This document shows positions 1 through 13,479 of a DNA stretch of 64,000 bases, piece after piece. Origin of the DNA: Lelliottia wanjuensis (GTDB taxonomy: Bacteria; Pseudomonadota; Gammaproteobacteria; Enterobacterales; Enterobacteriaceae). Under the pieces are notes generated by a model. That model did no database searches. It was given only the letters and a program-made list of their open reading frames with translations, and was not told the DNA's origin. Within the stretch, counting starts at the first letter, position 1; every line of letters begins with the position of its first letter. Both the position numbers and the translations under genes were made by a program. Location of the stretch: the NCBI RefSeq assembly GCF_030238365.1, contig NZ_JASSOT010000053.1:1-64000 (forward strand), given 5' to 3'.

Positions 1-95
1 ACTATATCCATTACTATAACAACGAGCGGATCAGTCTGAAATTAAAAGGCCTGAGTCCGGTAGAATACCGAACCCAGACCCCGATAGCCGCTTAA
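1..95 (+). mobile_element. 3' end of an IS3-family transposase (partial)
   Basis: An open frame enters from the left edge (first full codon at 3) and ends at the TAA at 93-95, giving 30 residues. They contain HYYNNERISLKLKGLSP and VEYRTQ, the typical C-terminal tail of the DDE transposase (OrfB) of IS3-family elements, most like the IS150 group. The catalytic core lies outside the window, so activity cannot be judged. It sits convergent to the 3' end of obgE, where K-12 has dacB. Subgroup assignment is tentative. Confidence 0.8.
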
Positions 96-101
96 CATGA
101 A

Positions 102-127
102 CTGTCCAACTTTATGGGGTCAGTCCA
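102..127. repeat. Terminal inverted repeat of the IS3-family element
   Basis: Just after the transposase stop is a segment whose reverse complement reads TGGACTGACCCCATAAAGTT, followed by GGACAG. It begins with TG and has the GACCCC..AAGTTGGACA pattern of IS150-like ends. The other end is outside the window, so neither the exact tip (about 124-127) nor a target duplication can be confirmed. The insertion lies about 20 bp past the obgE stop. Confidence 0.65.
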
Positions 128-148
128 TTCCGGGGGCTTCTAAGCGGA

Positions 149-1342
<1,194 letters not shown>

Positions 1343-2308
1343 TCATTCGCCTGAGCGGGGGACAACTACAACCGCTTCACTTTTGCGCCAACGTCCCCAA
1401 AGACGATGACCAATGGCGGAATACATCGCGCCCGCAACCACGACAAACGCACCGAGATAACCCAACAGGTTTAACATCGGTTTGACGAAGAAATCGGGCC
1501 AGGCCATTGATAACAAATCTGAAAATAACAGCGTAAACAGCGGCGTAAGCGTGATCAATGCGCTCACTTGTGCTGCCTGCCAACGCGCCATCGCTTCGGC
1601 CAGCGCGCCATAACCGACCAGCGTGTTAAGCCCACAAAAAATGAGGCACGCCAGTTGCCAGTCGCTCAGTTGGGTGATCACACCCGGTTTCGCTAAAGGC
1701 AGTAGTGCTATCGTACACAAAGTGTACAGCAAAAAGAGGATCTGCTGTGAGGCAAGTCTGCGCAATAACACCTTTTGCGCGACGCCGTAGCTCACCCAGA
1801 CCGTTGCTGCCCCGACGCCAAAAATCACACCCCAGGTGTAATCCGTCAGTCGGGTAAAGATCTCAATCAGGCTGGTGTTAAAGAACATCACCAGACCACA
1901 CAGCAACATGATTGCCCCGATGACCTGCGTGCCCCGCATCTTCTCCTTGAGGATAAAGACGCTGGCCACCATCATGCCAACCGGTGAAAGCTGGCCAATT
2001 ACCTGGGACGCGGTAGGACTCAAATATTGCAAGGAAGAGCTGAACAGAATGAAGTTACCGAACAGACCGCCCGTCGCAATAGCCAGAAGCACCAGCCATC
2101 GTGGCTTACGGAAAATCCGCAGCGGCGGCAGTTTGCCTTTTACCGCCAGAATCGCGCCAAGGCCGATACTGGCCATCAGAAAGCGATAAAACACCACCGT
2201 AGGCGGTTCCATCACTTCCAGGACCTGCTTCATTGCAATTGGCAACGCCCCCCAGCACACCGCTGTCGTGAGTGCCAAAAGAATGCCGATGCCAGCCTGC
2301 TGTTTCAT
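1343..2308 (-). CDS. yhbE: EamA/DMT-family inner-membrane transporter YhbE
   Basis: A 321-residue protein made almost wholly of hydrophobic segments, consistent with about ten transmembrane helices in two EamA repeats (about 8-145 and 160-295), as in drug/metabolite-transporter proteins. The substrate is unknown. It lies between rpmA and obgE in the usual enterobacterial order. A strong terminator upstream (2350-2376) separates it from rpmA, so expression of yhbE-obgE depends on readthrough or a local promoter. Confidence 0.9.
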   Translation of the reverse strand: MKQQAGIGILLALTTAVCWGALPIAMKQVLEVMEPPTVVFYRFLMASIGLGAILAVKGKLPPLRIFRKPRWLVLLAIATGGLFGNFILFSSSLQYLSPTASQVIGQLSPVGMMVASVFILKEKMRGTQVIGAIMLLCGLVMFFNTSLIEIFTRLTDYTWGVIFGVGAATVWVSYGVAQKVLLRRLASQQILFLLYTLCTIALLPLAKPGVITQLSDWQLACLIFCGLNTLVGYGALAEAMARWQAAQVSALITLTPLFTLLFSDLLSMAWPDFFVKPMLNLLGYLGAFVVVAGAMYSAIGHRLWGRWRKSEAVVVVPRSGE

Positions 2309-2349
2309 GCCCGTTTTCCCTGCAGAAAATTTTCCGGGTTTTCAATGTA

Positions 2350-2376
2350 AAAAGCCCCGCAACACGTTGCGGGGCT
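2350..2376 (-). terminator. Rho-independent terminator after rplU-rpmA
   Basis: Read on the minus strand, GCCCCGCAAC and GTTGCGGGGC form a 10-bp perfect stem with a minimal loop, followed by five T. It lies 28 bp beyond the rpmA stop and just before yhbE. Confidence 0.85.
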
Positions 2377-2403
2377 TTAATCCGTTACCGGACCACGAAA
2401 AAC

Positions 2404-2661
<258 letters not shown>

Positions 2662-2680
2662 TTAAATCTCTCCTCAGGTC

Positions 2681-3037
<357 letters not shown>

Positions 3038-3063
3038 CTATAAATATTCACAATAGGGCGCGA

Positions 3064-3092
3064 ATATTACGCAAAACGCGAGCCTTTGACAA
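3064..3092 (-). promoter_or_regulatory. Sigma70 promoter of rplU-rpmA
   Basis: On the minus strand TTGTCA (3087-3092) is followed by a 17-bp spacer and TAATAT (3064-3069). Spacing is ideal with one mismatch per hexamer. It lies about 70 bp upstream of the rplU ATG, divergent from ispB. Confidence 0.8.
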
Positions 3093-3249
3093 GTGCTACC
3101 ATCAATACATGAAGAAAAAAAACACAACGCGTACGCTAACGTTTATCTGAGCCGTTTTTTCAGTACAATCAGCAATACTATTGATAAACCGAAACCTTCA
3201 TTAGCCCAGTTGTCATGCGCTAAACAGAATAAGAAGCCCGGCTTTTGCG

Positions 3250-4221
3250 ATGAATTTAGAAAAAATCAACGAGTTAACCGCGCAAGATATGGCGGGTGTG
3301 AATGCAGCAATCCTGGAGCAACTCAACTCTGATGTTCAACTCATCAATCAGTTGGGTTATTACATTGTCAGTGGCGGCGGGAAACGCATCCGCCCGATGA
3401 TCGCCATCCTGGCGGCGAGAGCCGTTGGCTATCAGGGAAATGATCACGTCAATATTGCGGCCCTGATTGAGTTTATCCACACAGCCACGCTGCTTCATGA
3501 CGACGTGGTGGATGAATCCGATATGCGTCGCGGTAAAGCCACCGCGAACGCGGCCTTTGGCAACGCGGCAAGCGTCCTGGTGGGCGATTTTATCTATACC
3601 CGCGCCTTCCAGATGATGACTCGCCTCGGCTCGCTCAAAGTGCTGGAAGTGATGTCTGAGGCGGTCAACGTCATTGCTGAAGGCGAAGTCCTGCAATTGA
3701 TGAACGTCAACGACCCGGACATCACCGAAGAAAACTACATGCGCGTCATCTACAGCAAGACCGCGCGCCTGTTTGAAGCCGCGGCTCAGTGCTCCGGGAT
3801 TCTCGCTGGCTGTACTGAGGCGCAAGAGCGTGGCCTGCAGGATTATGGCCGCTACCTTGGCACTGCGTTCCAGCTGATCGACGATCTGCTCGACTACAGC
3901 GCCGATGGCGAAACGCTGGGCAAAAACGTCGGTGACGACCTGAACGAAGGCAAACCGACCCTGCCGCTGCTGCACGCAATGCGTAACGGCACATCGGATC
4001 AGGCGAAGCTGATCCGCGAAGCCATTGAACAAGGAAACGGTCGACACCTTCTGGAACCCGTACTGGAAACAATGGCAATCTGTGGATCCCTCGACTGGAC
4101 GCGTCAGCGTGCGGAAGAAGAAGCTGATAAAGCGATTGCCGCCATTCAGGTTATCCCAGACAGCCCGTGGCGTGACGCGCTTATCGGGCTCGCCCACATC
4201 GCCGTTCAGCGCGATCGTTAA
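3250..4221 (+). CDS. ispB: Octaprenyl diphosphate synthase
   Basis: A 323-residue trans-prenyltransferase that lengthens farnesyl diphosphate with isopentenyl diphosphate to make the C40 side chain of ubiquinone and menaquinone. It carries both aspartate-rich Mg-binding motifs, LLHDDVVDESDMRRG near residue 84 and LIDDLLDY near 212, plus GGGKRIRP near 43. Length and sequence match E. coli IspB. It is divergent from rplU, with the usual sfsB downstream. Confidence 0.97.
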   Translation: MNLEKINELTAQDMAGVNAAILEQLNSDVQLINQLGYYIVSGGGKRIRPMIAILAARAVGYQGNDHVNIAALIEFIHTATLLHDDVVDESDMRRGKATANAAFGNAASVLVGDFIYTRAFQMMTRLGSLKVLEVMSEAVNVIAEGEVLQLMNVNDPDITEENYMRVIYSKTARLFEAAAQCSGILAGCTEAQERGLQDYGRYLGTAFQLIDDLLDYSADGETLGKNVGDDLNEGKPTLPLLHAMRNGTSDQAKLIREAIEQGNGRHLLEPVLETMAICGSLDWTRQRAEEEADKAIAAIQVIPDSPWRDALIGLAHIAVQRDR

Positions 4222-4233
4222 GCCTCACACGCT

Positions 4234-4255
4234 CTCCCCGTGGTCTCACGGGGAG
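4234..4255 (+). terminator. Hairpin downstream of ispB
   Basis: CTCCCCGTG and CACGGGGAG form a 9-bp perfect stem with a GTCT loop, 12 bp after the ispB stop. There is no T tract, so termination is plausible but not assured. Confidence 0.5.
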
Positions 4256-4449
4256 ATTCCAAAAGCTCCAATAAAGCATCTATTCCTGTTAAATAATCGG
4301 CTTACAGGCCGCGTGAATAAAGCCCTGTTATATTCTGAATATTGCATCCTGTTATTCGAACTTTTTAGAACCGATGTTCGAAGAAGGTATAATCGCCATC
4401 GTCAGTTCCGCCGACTTGACGTAGACGCATTTAAACCAAAGGACAGCAT

Positions 4450-4737
4450 ATGGATAAGCAGTTTATCGACTGGCATTCGGCCGACATTATTGCGGCATTG
4501 CGTAAAAGAGGGACATCGCTGGCAGCCGAATCGCGGCGCAGTGGATTAAGTTCATCAACGCTGGCAAACGCGTTAACCCGTCCCTGGCCAAAGGGTGAAT
4601 TAATCATCGCCAACGCGCTGGAAACGCAGCCCTGGATAATCTGGCCCTCGCGTTACCACGATCCCATTACGCACGAATTTATCGACAGAACGCGCATGAT
4701 GCGCCAGAAAGTGCAGGAAAAAGAGCGCCAGAACTGA
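4450..4737 (+). CDS. sfsB: Ner-like DNA-binding regulator SfsB (Nlp)
   Basis: A 95-residue protein with a helix-turn-helix around residues 22-55 (TSLAAESRRSGLSSSTLANAL), the Nlp/Ner type related to the Mu Ner repressor. The conserved WP..ELIIANAL and PSRYHD segments follow. E. coli SfsB is reported to raise maltose-gene expression when overproduced; the physiological target is unknown. It starts at an ATG preceded by AAGGACAG and is convergent with murA. Confidence 0.92.
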   Translation: MDKQFIDWHSADIIAALRKRGTSLAAESRRSGLSSSTLANALTRPWPKGELIIANALETQPWIIWPSRYHDPITHEFIDRTRMMRQKVQEKERQN

Positions 4738-4761
4738 CGCTTTTAACAGACAGGAACAGCA

Positions 4762-4791
4762 ACCCCCCGGTCAAACTGGCAGGGGGCTGCC
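4762..4791. terminator. GC-rich hairpin-forming spacer between sfsB and murA
   Basis: A run of six C and a run of five G flank TGG/CCG sequences that can fold into imperfect hairpins, including GGCAG-GGGG-CTGCC. The site lies between convergent stops, where a two-way terminator would be expected, but no T tract is visible. Confidence 0.3.
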
Positions 4792-4798
4792 GGAACGA

Positions 4799-6070
<1,272 letters not shown>

Positions 6071-6109
6071 TTATGAATTCAACCGTGCTGCGGGCTAAAC
6101 ACCCTCAGC

Positions 6110-6364
6110 TCAAAAACCGTTTAACTTGCGATCGCGTTCCCACTCTTGCGGGGTATAGGCTTTGATCGACAGAGCATGGATGCGGTTATCCGCAATGTAT
6201 TCCATCAGCGGCGCGTAGACAGCCTGCTGTTTCTTCACACGGCTCATGCCGTCGAAAAATTCACCCACAGCAATAACCTGAAAGTGACTGCCATCGCCAG
6301 TGACGTGGACTTCCTGAAGGGAGAGTGCGTTCATCAGCACTGTCTGGATTTCATGATTTTCCAT
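6110..6364 (-). CDS. ibaG: BolA-family protein IbaG
   Basis: An 84-residue BolA-fold protein with the conserved [14 protein letters not shown] and [20 protein letters not shown] segments. Family members bind monothiol glutaredoxins and [2Fe-2S] clusters; E. coli IbaG is tied to acid tolerance. It sits between mlaB and murA and is separated from mlaB by a terminator, so it probably has its own promoter or is read with murA. Confidence 0.95.
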   Translation of the reverse strand: MENHEIQTVLMNALSLQEVHVTGDGSHFQVIAVGEFFDGMSRVKKQQAVYAPLMEYIADNRIHALSIKAYTPQEWERDRKLNGF

Positions 6365-6434
6365 GGGTTCTAAATCATCGGGTAGTGAAACAAGCCCAAC
6401 ATCTTAGAGCAAAGTGGCGCAGGCTTAAACAGGC

Positions 6435-6467
6435 AAAAAGCCCCGACGTTGAAACAGTCGAGGCTTT
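6435..6467 (-). terminator. Terminator of the mlaFEDCB operon
   Basis: On the minus strand AAGCCTCGAC and GTCGGGGCTT pair over 10 bp with one G-U pair and a 9-nt loop, followed by TTTTT. It lies about 25 bp after the mlaB stop. Confidence 0.8.
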
Positions 6468-6489
6468 CAGAAGTAACGCACTGAAAATA

Positions 6490-6783
6490 TTAGCGAGGCA
6501 ATACGTCTTCAGGCAGATTATAGAGCTGCACCAGCGTAAGCACCTTTTCGCTGACGCCGCTTAGCGCGACCGCAGCTCCCTGCTTTTTGCCTTCCGCCAC
6601 CAGATGGACCAGCAGGGCCACGCCTGCCGTATCCACACGCGTGACGTTGCTTAAATCGATCAGCGCCACGCCCTGCATGGCGTCATGACGCGCATCCCAG
6701 AGCGGATTCAGCAGATCCTGGTCGAGCTCACCGGACAACATCAGTTTGTCGCCTTCACGCGCCCAGTTGAATTGCTGTGTCAT
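6490..6783 (-). CDS. mlaB: STAS-domain subunit MlaB of the Mla transporter
   Basis: A 97-residue STAS protein with ALIDLSNVTRVDTAGVALL around residues 40-58, including the conserved Asp-Thr of the family. It is the small cytoplasmic partner of the ATPase MlaF in the MlaFEDB complex, required for assembly and activity. Its ATG overlaps the mlaC stop, and it is the last gene of mlaFEDCB before a terminator. Confidence 0.96.
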   Translation of the reverse strand: MTQQFNWAREGDKLMLSGELDQDLLNPLWDARHDAMQGVALIDLSNVTRVDTAGVALLVHLVAEGKKQGAAVALSGVSEKVLTLVQLYNLPEDVLPR

Positions 6784-7418
6784 TACTTTTTCTCGTCCAG
6801 AGAAATTTTCTGGCTGGAGATCGATTTCAGCTGTGCGGTCAGGCCATCAATGCCTTTGGTGCGCAGCAGGTCGCTCCACTCGTTCTGCTTGGTGGTGATC
6901 ATGCTCACCCCTTCGGCGATCATGTCATACGCCTGCCAGTGGCCGGTCTGGGTGTTTTTACGCCACTGGAAATCCAGACGAACCGGCGGACGGCCGTTCG
7001 GATCGAGAATCGTCACGCGGATTGGCACGATAGTCGCGTCGCCCAGCGGCTGTTCAGGGGCAATCTGGTAGGTCTGGCCGTGGTACATCGCCAGCGCCTG
7101 GCCGTAAGCCTGTTTCAGGTATTCACGGAAAGCGGCGAAGTAAGCATCACGCTGCGCAGGAGTCGCATCTTTGTAGTAACGACCCAGCACCAGCGCACCC
7201 GCGTATTTCACCTGCACATACGGCAGCAATTCCTGATCTACCACGTCACGCAGGTAATCCGGATTGGCACGAATTTTAGGCTGCTCATTTTTCAGGCGGT
7301 CAAAAGTCTTCTGCGCCGCTTCGTCCATCAGTTTGTAGGGGTTGCTCTGATCTGCAGCGACAGCTGAGGTCAACGGGGCAATCACCAGCATGGCAACCAT
7401 TAACAGTCGTTTAATCAT
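6783..7418 (-). CDS. mlaC: Periplasmic phospholipid-binding protein MlaC
   Basis: A 211-residue protein with a Sec signal peptide ([22 protein letters not shown], cleavage near residue 22) and a tol-Ttg2/MlaC fold. It shuttles phospholipid between outer-membrane MlaA-porin and the inner-membrane MlaFEDB complex to maintain lipid asymmetry. The gene starts 3 bp after mlaD and overlaps mlaB by one base. Confidence 0.97.
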   Translation of the reverse strand: MIKRLLMVAMLVIAPLTSAVAADQSNPYKLMDEAAQKTFDRLKNEQPKIRANPDYLRDVVDQELLPYVQVKYAGALVLGRYYKDATPAQRDAYFAAFREYLKQAYGQALAMYHGQTYQIAPEQPLGDATIVPIRVTILDPNGRPPVRLDFQWRKNTQTGHWQAYDMIAEGVSMITTKQNEWSDLLRTKGIDGLTAQLKSISSQKISLDEKK

Positions 7419-7421
7419 GAA

Positions 7422-7985
7422 TTACTTCTCCTGAGATGAATTCGTCGCACCAGGGGCCGGTGCGGCGTCAGTTGGGCCTTCACTCTGTGCAGAGGACTCG
7501 TCAGATTTCTTGTCATCCCCTTTACCGCTGTAAAGGAACTGACCAATCATATCTTCCAGCACCATGGCTGACTTCGTATCCTGAATCACGCCGCCGTCTT
7601 TAAGAATAGACGTTCCCAGTTCCGGGTCTTCAAAGCCGACGTTCAGCGCCAGATATTGCTCACCCAACAGACCAGAGGTGCGGATAGACAGCGAGCTGGT
7701 GTCCGGGATGTGGTTGTAGCGCTCTTCGATATCCATCTCCACGCGCGGCAGATAGGTTTTTTCATCCAGGGTGATGTCCGAGACGCGGCCAATCACCACA
7801 CCGCCGATGCGCACCGGAGAACGCGCCTTCAGACCACCGATATTATCGAAGGTCGCATAGAGACGATAAGTGGGTTCAGTCCGAATGGAGGTGATATCCG
7901 CCGCCCGAAGGCAGATAAACAGCGCCGCCAGCAGCGCCAGCAACAGGAACACACCTACCCAAATTTCACTTTTTCTTGTTTGCAT
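7422..7985 (-). CDS. mlaD: MCE-domain subunit MlaD
   Basis: A 187-residue inner-membrane-anchored MCE protein: one N-terminal helix (about 8-27), then the MCE domain with PTYRLYATFDNIGGLKARSPV. It forms the hexameric periplasmic ring that takes lipid from MlaC. The ATG at 7985 gives the family N terminus MQTRKSEIWVG; an upstream in-frame start would add five residues inside the mlaE-mlaD junction. The C-terminal tail is low-complexity and Ala/Pro-rich, a few residues longer than in K-12. Confidence 0.96.
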   Translation of the reverse strand: MQTRKSEIWVGVFLLLALLAALFICLRAADITSIRTEPTYRLYATFDNIGGLKARSPVRIGGVVIGRVSDITLDEKTYLPRVEMDIEERYNHIPDTSSLSIRTSGLLGEQYLALNVGFEDPELGTSILKDGGVIQDTKSAMVLEDMIGQFLYSGKGDDKKSDESSAQSEGPTDAAPAPGATNSSQEK

Positions 7986-7989
7986 GAAC

Positions 7990-9592
<1,603 letters not shown>

Positions 9593-9819
9593 TGAACGTT
9601 CCTTTCTTTCCCATCAAGGTTAAGCATGGCGCTTAATTCAGCCTTAAACCCGACATTTTTACAGATAATTATCCGCGCAGGTTAGCGAAAGCTGGCATTT
9701 GTTTTACTTTTCCGGCGCATAAAGTCAAAATTAGGAATTCGTTACGTCTACAGACTGCATGCGGCGCCAGAGATTCTTTCTCAGTGGACCGGCGAGTATA
9801 CCTGAATAAAGGATTTTTG

Positions 9820-10797
9820 ATGCTTTTAGCAACGGCACTGTTAATAATTGGTTTACTGTTGGTGGTCTACAGTGCTGACCGTTTGGTTTTTGCCGCATCC
9901 ATCCTTTGCAGACTCTTCGGTATACCGCCGCTGATTATCGGCATGACGGTCGTCAGCGTCGGGACATCGCTCCCGGAAATTATTGTCTCTGTGTCCGCAT
10001 CGCTCCATGGTCAGGTTGATCTCGCCATCGGCACGGCGATCGGCTCGAATATCGTCAACATTTTATTGATCCTCGGCCTTGCCGCGCTGCTGCATCCATT
10101 TCGCGTGGATTCTGATGTTCTGCGCCGCGAATTGCCGCTAATGTTAATTGTCAGCCTGCTGGCGGGCTATGTGCTTTATGATGGTCAGCTCACCTTCGAC
10201 GACGGTATTTTACTGCTGGCGCTGGCGATCATCTGGCTGCTCTATATTGTTAAAATCGCCCGACTGGCGGAAAAACAGGGTAACGACAGTCTGACGCGGG
10301 AACAGGTGGCCGAACTGCCTCGCGAAGGCACCCTGCCCGTTGCGCTACTGTGGCTCGGGGTGGCGCTGATTATTATGCCGATGGCCACCCGCATGGTGGT
10401 CGATAACGCCACGGTGCTTGCCAACTACTTCGCCATCAGTGAACTGACCATTGGCCTGACCGTGATTGCGATAGGCACCAGTTTGCCAGAACTGGCGACG
10501 GCGATTGCGGGCGCACGGAAAGGCGAAGGTGATATTGCGATTGGCAATATCATTGGCTCGAATATCTTCAACATCGCTATCGTCATGGGTTTACCCGCAC
10601 TGATTGCGCCAGGGGCATTTAATCCGCTGGCCTTCTCCCGCGATTACGGAGTGATGCTGTTAGTCAGCGTGATTTTCGCCCTGCTCTGCTGGCGGCGAAA
10701 ACAGCAGATAGGCAAAGGGGCTGGCGCCTTGCTGACGGGTGGTTTTATCGTATGGATGGCGATGCTGTACTGGCTGTCGCCTCTTCTCTCTGGGTAA
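9820..10797 (+). CDS. yrbG: CaCA-family cation/Ca2+ exchanger YrbG
   Basis: A 325-residue membrane protein with the two inverted alpha-repeats of Ca2+/cation antiporters: GTSLPEIIVSVSA near residue 47 and GTSLPELATAIAGARKG near 222, each with the conserved glutamate. About ten transmembrane helices. The start at 9820 follows AAAGGA and matches E. coli YrbG; an upstream frame would add 12 residues. It heads the run into kdsD. Confidence 0.95.
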   Translation: MLLATALLIIGLLLVVYSADRLVFAASILCRLFGIPPLIIGMTVVSVGTSLPEIIVSVSASLHGQVDLAIGTAIGSNIVNILLILGLAALLHPFRVDSDVLRRELPLMLIVSLLAGYVLYDGQLTFDDGILLLALAIIWLLYIVKIARLAEKQGNDSLTREQVAELPREGTLPVALLWLGVALIIMPMATRMVVDNATVLANYFAISELTIGLTVIAIGTSLPELATAIAGARKGEGDIAIGNIIGSNIFNIAIVMGLPALIAPGAFNPLAFSRDYGVMLLVSVIFALLCWRRKQQIGKGAGALLTGGFIVWMAMLYWLSPLLSG

Positions 10798-10810
10798 ACG
10801 GAAACGCATT

Positions 10811-11797
10811 ATGTCGCACATAGAATTGCAGCCGGGTTTTGACTTTCAGAAAGCAGGCAAACAAGTTCTGGAGATTGAACGTGAAGGTCTGGCGCAGTTA
10901 GATCAATATATTAATCAGGATTTTACCCATGCGTGCGAGAGAATAGCCTCCTGCGCCGGTAAAGTCGTGGTGATGGGGATGGGCAAATCGGGCCACATTG
11001 GCCGTAAAATGGCCGCGACCTTCGCCAGCACCGGAACATCGTCATTCTTCGTGCATCCGGGTGAAGCCGCCCACGGTGACCTCGGGATGGTGACACCGCA
11101 GGACGTGGTTATTGCCCTGTCCAACTCCGGTGAATCGAACGAAATTCTGGCACTGATCCCGGTGCTCAAGCGTCTGCACGTTCCCCTTATTTGCATGACC
11201 AGTCGCCCGGAGAGCAGCATGGCGCGCGCCGCGGACATTCACCTGTGCGTGAAAGTCCCGAAAGAGGCCTGCCCACTCGGCCTGGCGCCCACCTCCAGCA
11301 CCACTGCGGCGCTGGTGATGGGCGATGCCCTCGCCGTCGCACTGCTCGAAGCGCGCGGGTTTACCCCGGAAGATTTCGCCCTCTCTCACCCGGGCGGCGC
11401 GCTGGGACGTAAACTTCTGCTGCGCGTGAATGATATTATGCACACGGGCGATGAAATTCCCCACGTCAGTAAAGATGCCTCGCTGCGAGATGCGCTGCTG
11501 GAAATCACCCGGAAAAATCTTGGCATGACCGTCATCTGTGATGACCTGATGAAGATCGAAGGGATCTTCACCGACGGGGATTTACGTCGCGTGTTTGATA
11601 TGGGCGTCGACGTACGCACGCTGGGCATCAAAGATGTCATGACACCGGGCGGAATTCGGGTGCGTCCGGGCACGCTGGCGGTCGAAGTGTTGAACCTGAT
11701 GCAGTCCCGTCATATTACCTCAGCCATGGTTGCCGATGGCGACCAACTGCTGGGTGTGGTACATATGCATGATCTTCTGCGCGCAGGCGTAGTGTAA
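10811..11797 (+). CDS. kdsD: Arabinose-5-phosphate isomerase KdsD
   Basis: A 328-residue enzyme that converts ribulose 5-phosphate to arabinose 5-phosphate, the first step to Kdo for LPS. An N-terminal SIS domain (GMGKSGHIGRKMAATFASTG; later SNSGESNEI) is followed by two CBS domains from about residue 205. The ATG at 10811 gives MSHIELQPGFDF as in E. coli; further-upstream starts lie inside yrbG. kdsC follows 14 bp later. Confidence 0.97.
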   Translation: MSHIELQPGFDFQKAGKQVLEIEREGLAQLDQYINQDFTHACERIASCAGKVVVMGMGKSGHIGRKMAATFASTGTSSFFVHPGEAAHGDLGMVTPQDVVIALSNSGESNEILALIPVLKRLHVPLICMTSRPESSMARAADIHLCVKVPKEACPLGLAPTSSTTAALVMGDALAVALLEARGFTPEDFALSHPGGALGRKLLLRVNDIMHTGDEIPHVSKDASLRDALLEITRKNLGMTVICDDLMKIEGIFTDGDLRRVFDMGVDVRTLGIKDVMTPGGIRVRPGTLAVEVLNLMQSRHITSAMVADGDQLLGVVHMHDLLRAGVV

Positions 11798-11811
11798 TGA
11801 AGGATAAGACA

Positions 11812-12378
11812 ATGAGTAATGCGGGTGCATCCCTTGCAACCTGTTATGGCCCGGTCAGTACCCAGATGATGGCGCAGGCGGAGAAAATCCGTCTGCTGAT
11901 TCTGGACGTCGATGGCGTGCTGTCCGATGGCTTGATTTTTATGGGCAATAACGGCGAAGAGCTAAAGGCCTTTAACGTCCGCGACGGCTACGGAATTCGC
12001 TGTGCGATCACATCCGGCATCGAAGTTGCTATCATCACCGGACGTAAGGCTAAACTGGTAGAAGATCGCTGCGAAACATTAGGCATTACCCATTTGTATC
12101 AGGGACAATCCGACAAGATGGTCGCGTTCCGGGATTTGCTGGCGAAACTGGCCATTGCCCCTGAAAACGTCGCCTATGTGGGAGATGATCTGATCGACTG
12201 GCCGGTGATGGCGGAAGTGGGATTGAGTATCGCCGTGGCGGATGCACATCCTTTGCTGATCCCGCGCGCGGATTATGTCACCCGGATCAACGGCGGGCGC
12301 GGTGCCGTTCGTGAAGTCTGCGATCTGTTATTGCTGGCACAGGGCAAGCTTGATGAGGCCAAAGGGCAATCGATATGA
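11812..12378 (+). CDS. kdsC: 3-deoxy-manno-octulosonate-8-phosphate phosphatase KdsC
   Basis: A 188-residue HAD-family phosphatase releasing Kdo from Kdo-8-phosphate. Motif I is LILDVDGVLSDG near residue 31, and motif IV is YVGDDLIDWPVM. The start at 11812 gives the family N terminus MSNAGASLATCYGP and has AAGGATAAG upstream; the ATG at 11797 overlaps the kdsD stop and is less likely. The stop overlaps the lptC ATG by four bases, implying translational coupling. Confidence 0.96.
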   Translation: MSNAGASLATCYGPVSTQMMAQAEKIRLLILDVDGVLSDGLIFMGNNGEELKAFNVRDGYGIRCAITSGIEVAIITGRKAKLVEDRCETLGITHLYQGQSDKMVAFRDLLAKLAIAPENVAYVGDDLIDWPVMAEVGLSIAVADAHPLLIPRADYVTRINGGRGAVREVCDLLLLAQGKLDEAKGQSI

Positions 12379-12950
12379 GTAAAACCAGACGTTGGGTTAT
12401 CATTCTGCTTTCACTGGCCGTGCTGGTTCTGATTGGCGTGAATCTCGCTGATAAAGACGATACGCCGAATGAAGTGGTCAATACCAGCGAACCAACCTAC
12501 AAAAGCGATCACAGCGACACGGTGGTTTATAGCCCTGAAGGGGCGCTCAACTATCGCCTGATTGCGCAGCATGTAGAGTATTTTTCCGATGATGGCATCT
12601 CGTGGTTTACCCAACCGGTGATGACCACATTTGATACCAACAAAATTCCGACGTGGTCGATTAAATCTGACAGAGCAAAATTGACGAATGACCGTATGCT
12701 TTATCTGTATGGTCATGTTGAAGTCAACGCCCTGACGCCAGATTCTCAACTGCGCAAAATTACTACGGATAATGCCCAGATCAACCTGGTCACCCAGGAT
12801 GTCACGTCGCAGGATCTGGTGACGTTATACGGCACAACATTTAATTCCAGCGGTCTGAGAATGCGCGGGAACTTACGCAGCAAAAACGCCGAGCTGATTG
12901 AAAAGGTTAGAACCTCCTATGAAATTCAAAACAAACAAACTCAGCCTTAA
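12375..12950 (+). CDS. lptC: LPS export bitopic protein LptC
   Basis: A 191-residue protein with one N-terminal membrane helix (about 7-25) and a periplasmic beta-jellyroll domain. LptC joins the LptB2FG transporter and passes LPS to LptA. Length equals E. coli LptC. It overlaps kdsC by four bases and lptA by 32 bases, so the three genes are tightly coupled. Confidence 0.97.
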   Translation: MSKTRRWVIILLSLAVLVLIGVNLADKDDTPNEVVNTSEPTYKSDHSDTVVYSPEGALNYRLIAQHVEYFSDDGISWFTQPVMTTFDTNKIPTWSIKSDRAKLTNDRMLYLYGHVEVNALTPDSQLRKITTDNAQINLVTQDVTSQDLVTLYGTTFNSSGLRMRGNLRSKNAELIEKVRTSYEIQNKQTQP

Positions 12951-13473
12951 AGTTATCATTGCCAGCGCGCTGCTGGCCGCCAGCCTCCCCGCGCTTGCTG
13001 TAACGGGCGACACCGAGCAGCCGATTCATATCGAATCTGACACTCAGTCGCTTGATATGCAGGGTAACGTCGTGACCTTCACCGGCAACGTGGTCATGAC
13101 CCAGGGCACGATCAAAATCAACGCCGATAAAGTGGTTGTCACCCGTCCGGGCGGCGAACAGGGCAAAGAGATTATTGATGGCTACGGCAATCCGGCCACC
13201 TTCTACCAGATGCAGGATAACGGCAAGCCGGTAAAAGGCCGCGCGTCTCATATGCATTATGAGCTGGCGAAAGATCTCGTCATCCTGACCGGCAATGCCT
13301 ATCTGGAACAGCTGGATAGCAACATCACCGGCGATAAGATCACTTACCTCGTGAAAGAGCAGAAAATGCAAGCTTTCAGCGAAAAAGGTAAGCGCGTCAC
13401 CACCGTTCTGGTTCCTTCTCAGCTGCAGGACAAGAACAAAGCTCAGGCCCCGGCACAGAAAAAGAGTAACTAA
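12919..13473 (+). CDS. lptA: Periplasmic LPS bridge protein LptA
   Basis: A 184-residue protein with a signal peptide (cleavage after SLPALA, near residue 27) and an OstA/jellyroll repeat (VTGDTEQPIHIESDTQS). LptA oligomers form the bridge carrying LPS to LptD. The ATG at 12919 gives MKFKTNKLSLK as in E. coli; the start 7 codons upstream lies deeper in lptC. The Lys/Gln-rich tail is typical. Confidence 0.97.
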   Translation: MKFKTNKLSLKVIIASALLAASLPALAVTGDTEQPIHIESDTQSLDMQGNVVTFTGNVVMTQGTIKINADKVVVTRPGGEQGKEIIDGYGNPATFYQMQDNGKPVKGRASHMHYELAKDLVILTGNAYLEQLDSNITGDKITYLVKEQKMQAFSEKGKRVTTVLVPSQLQDKNKAQAPAQKKSN

Positions 13474-13479
13474 TTCGTT

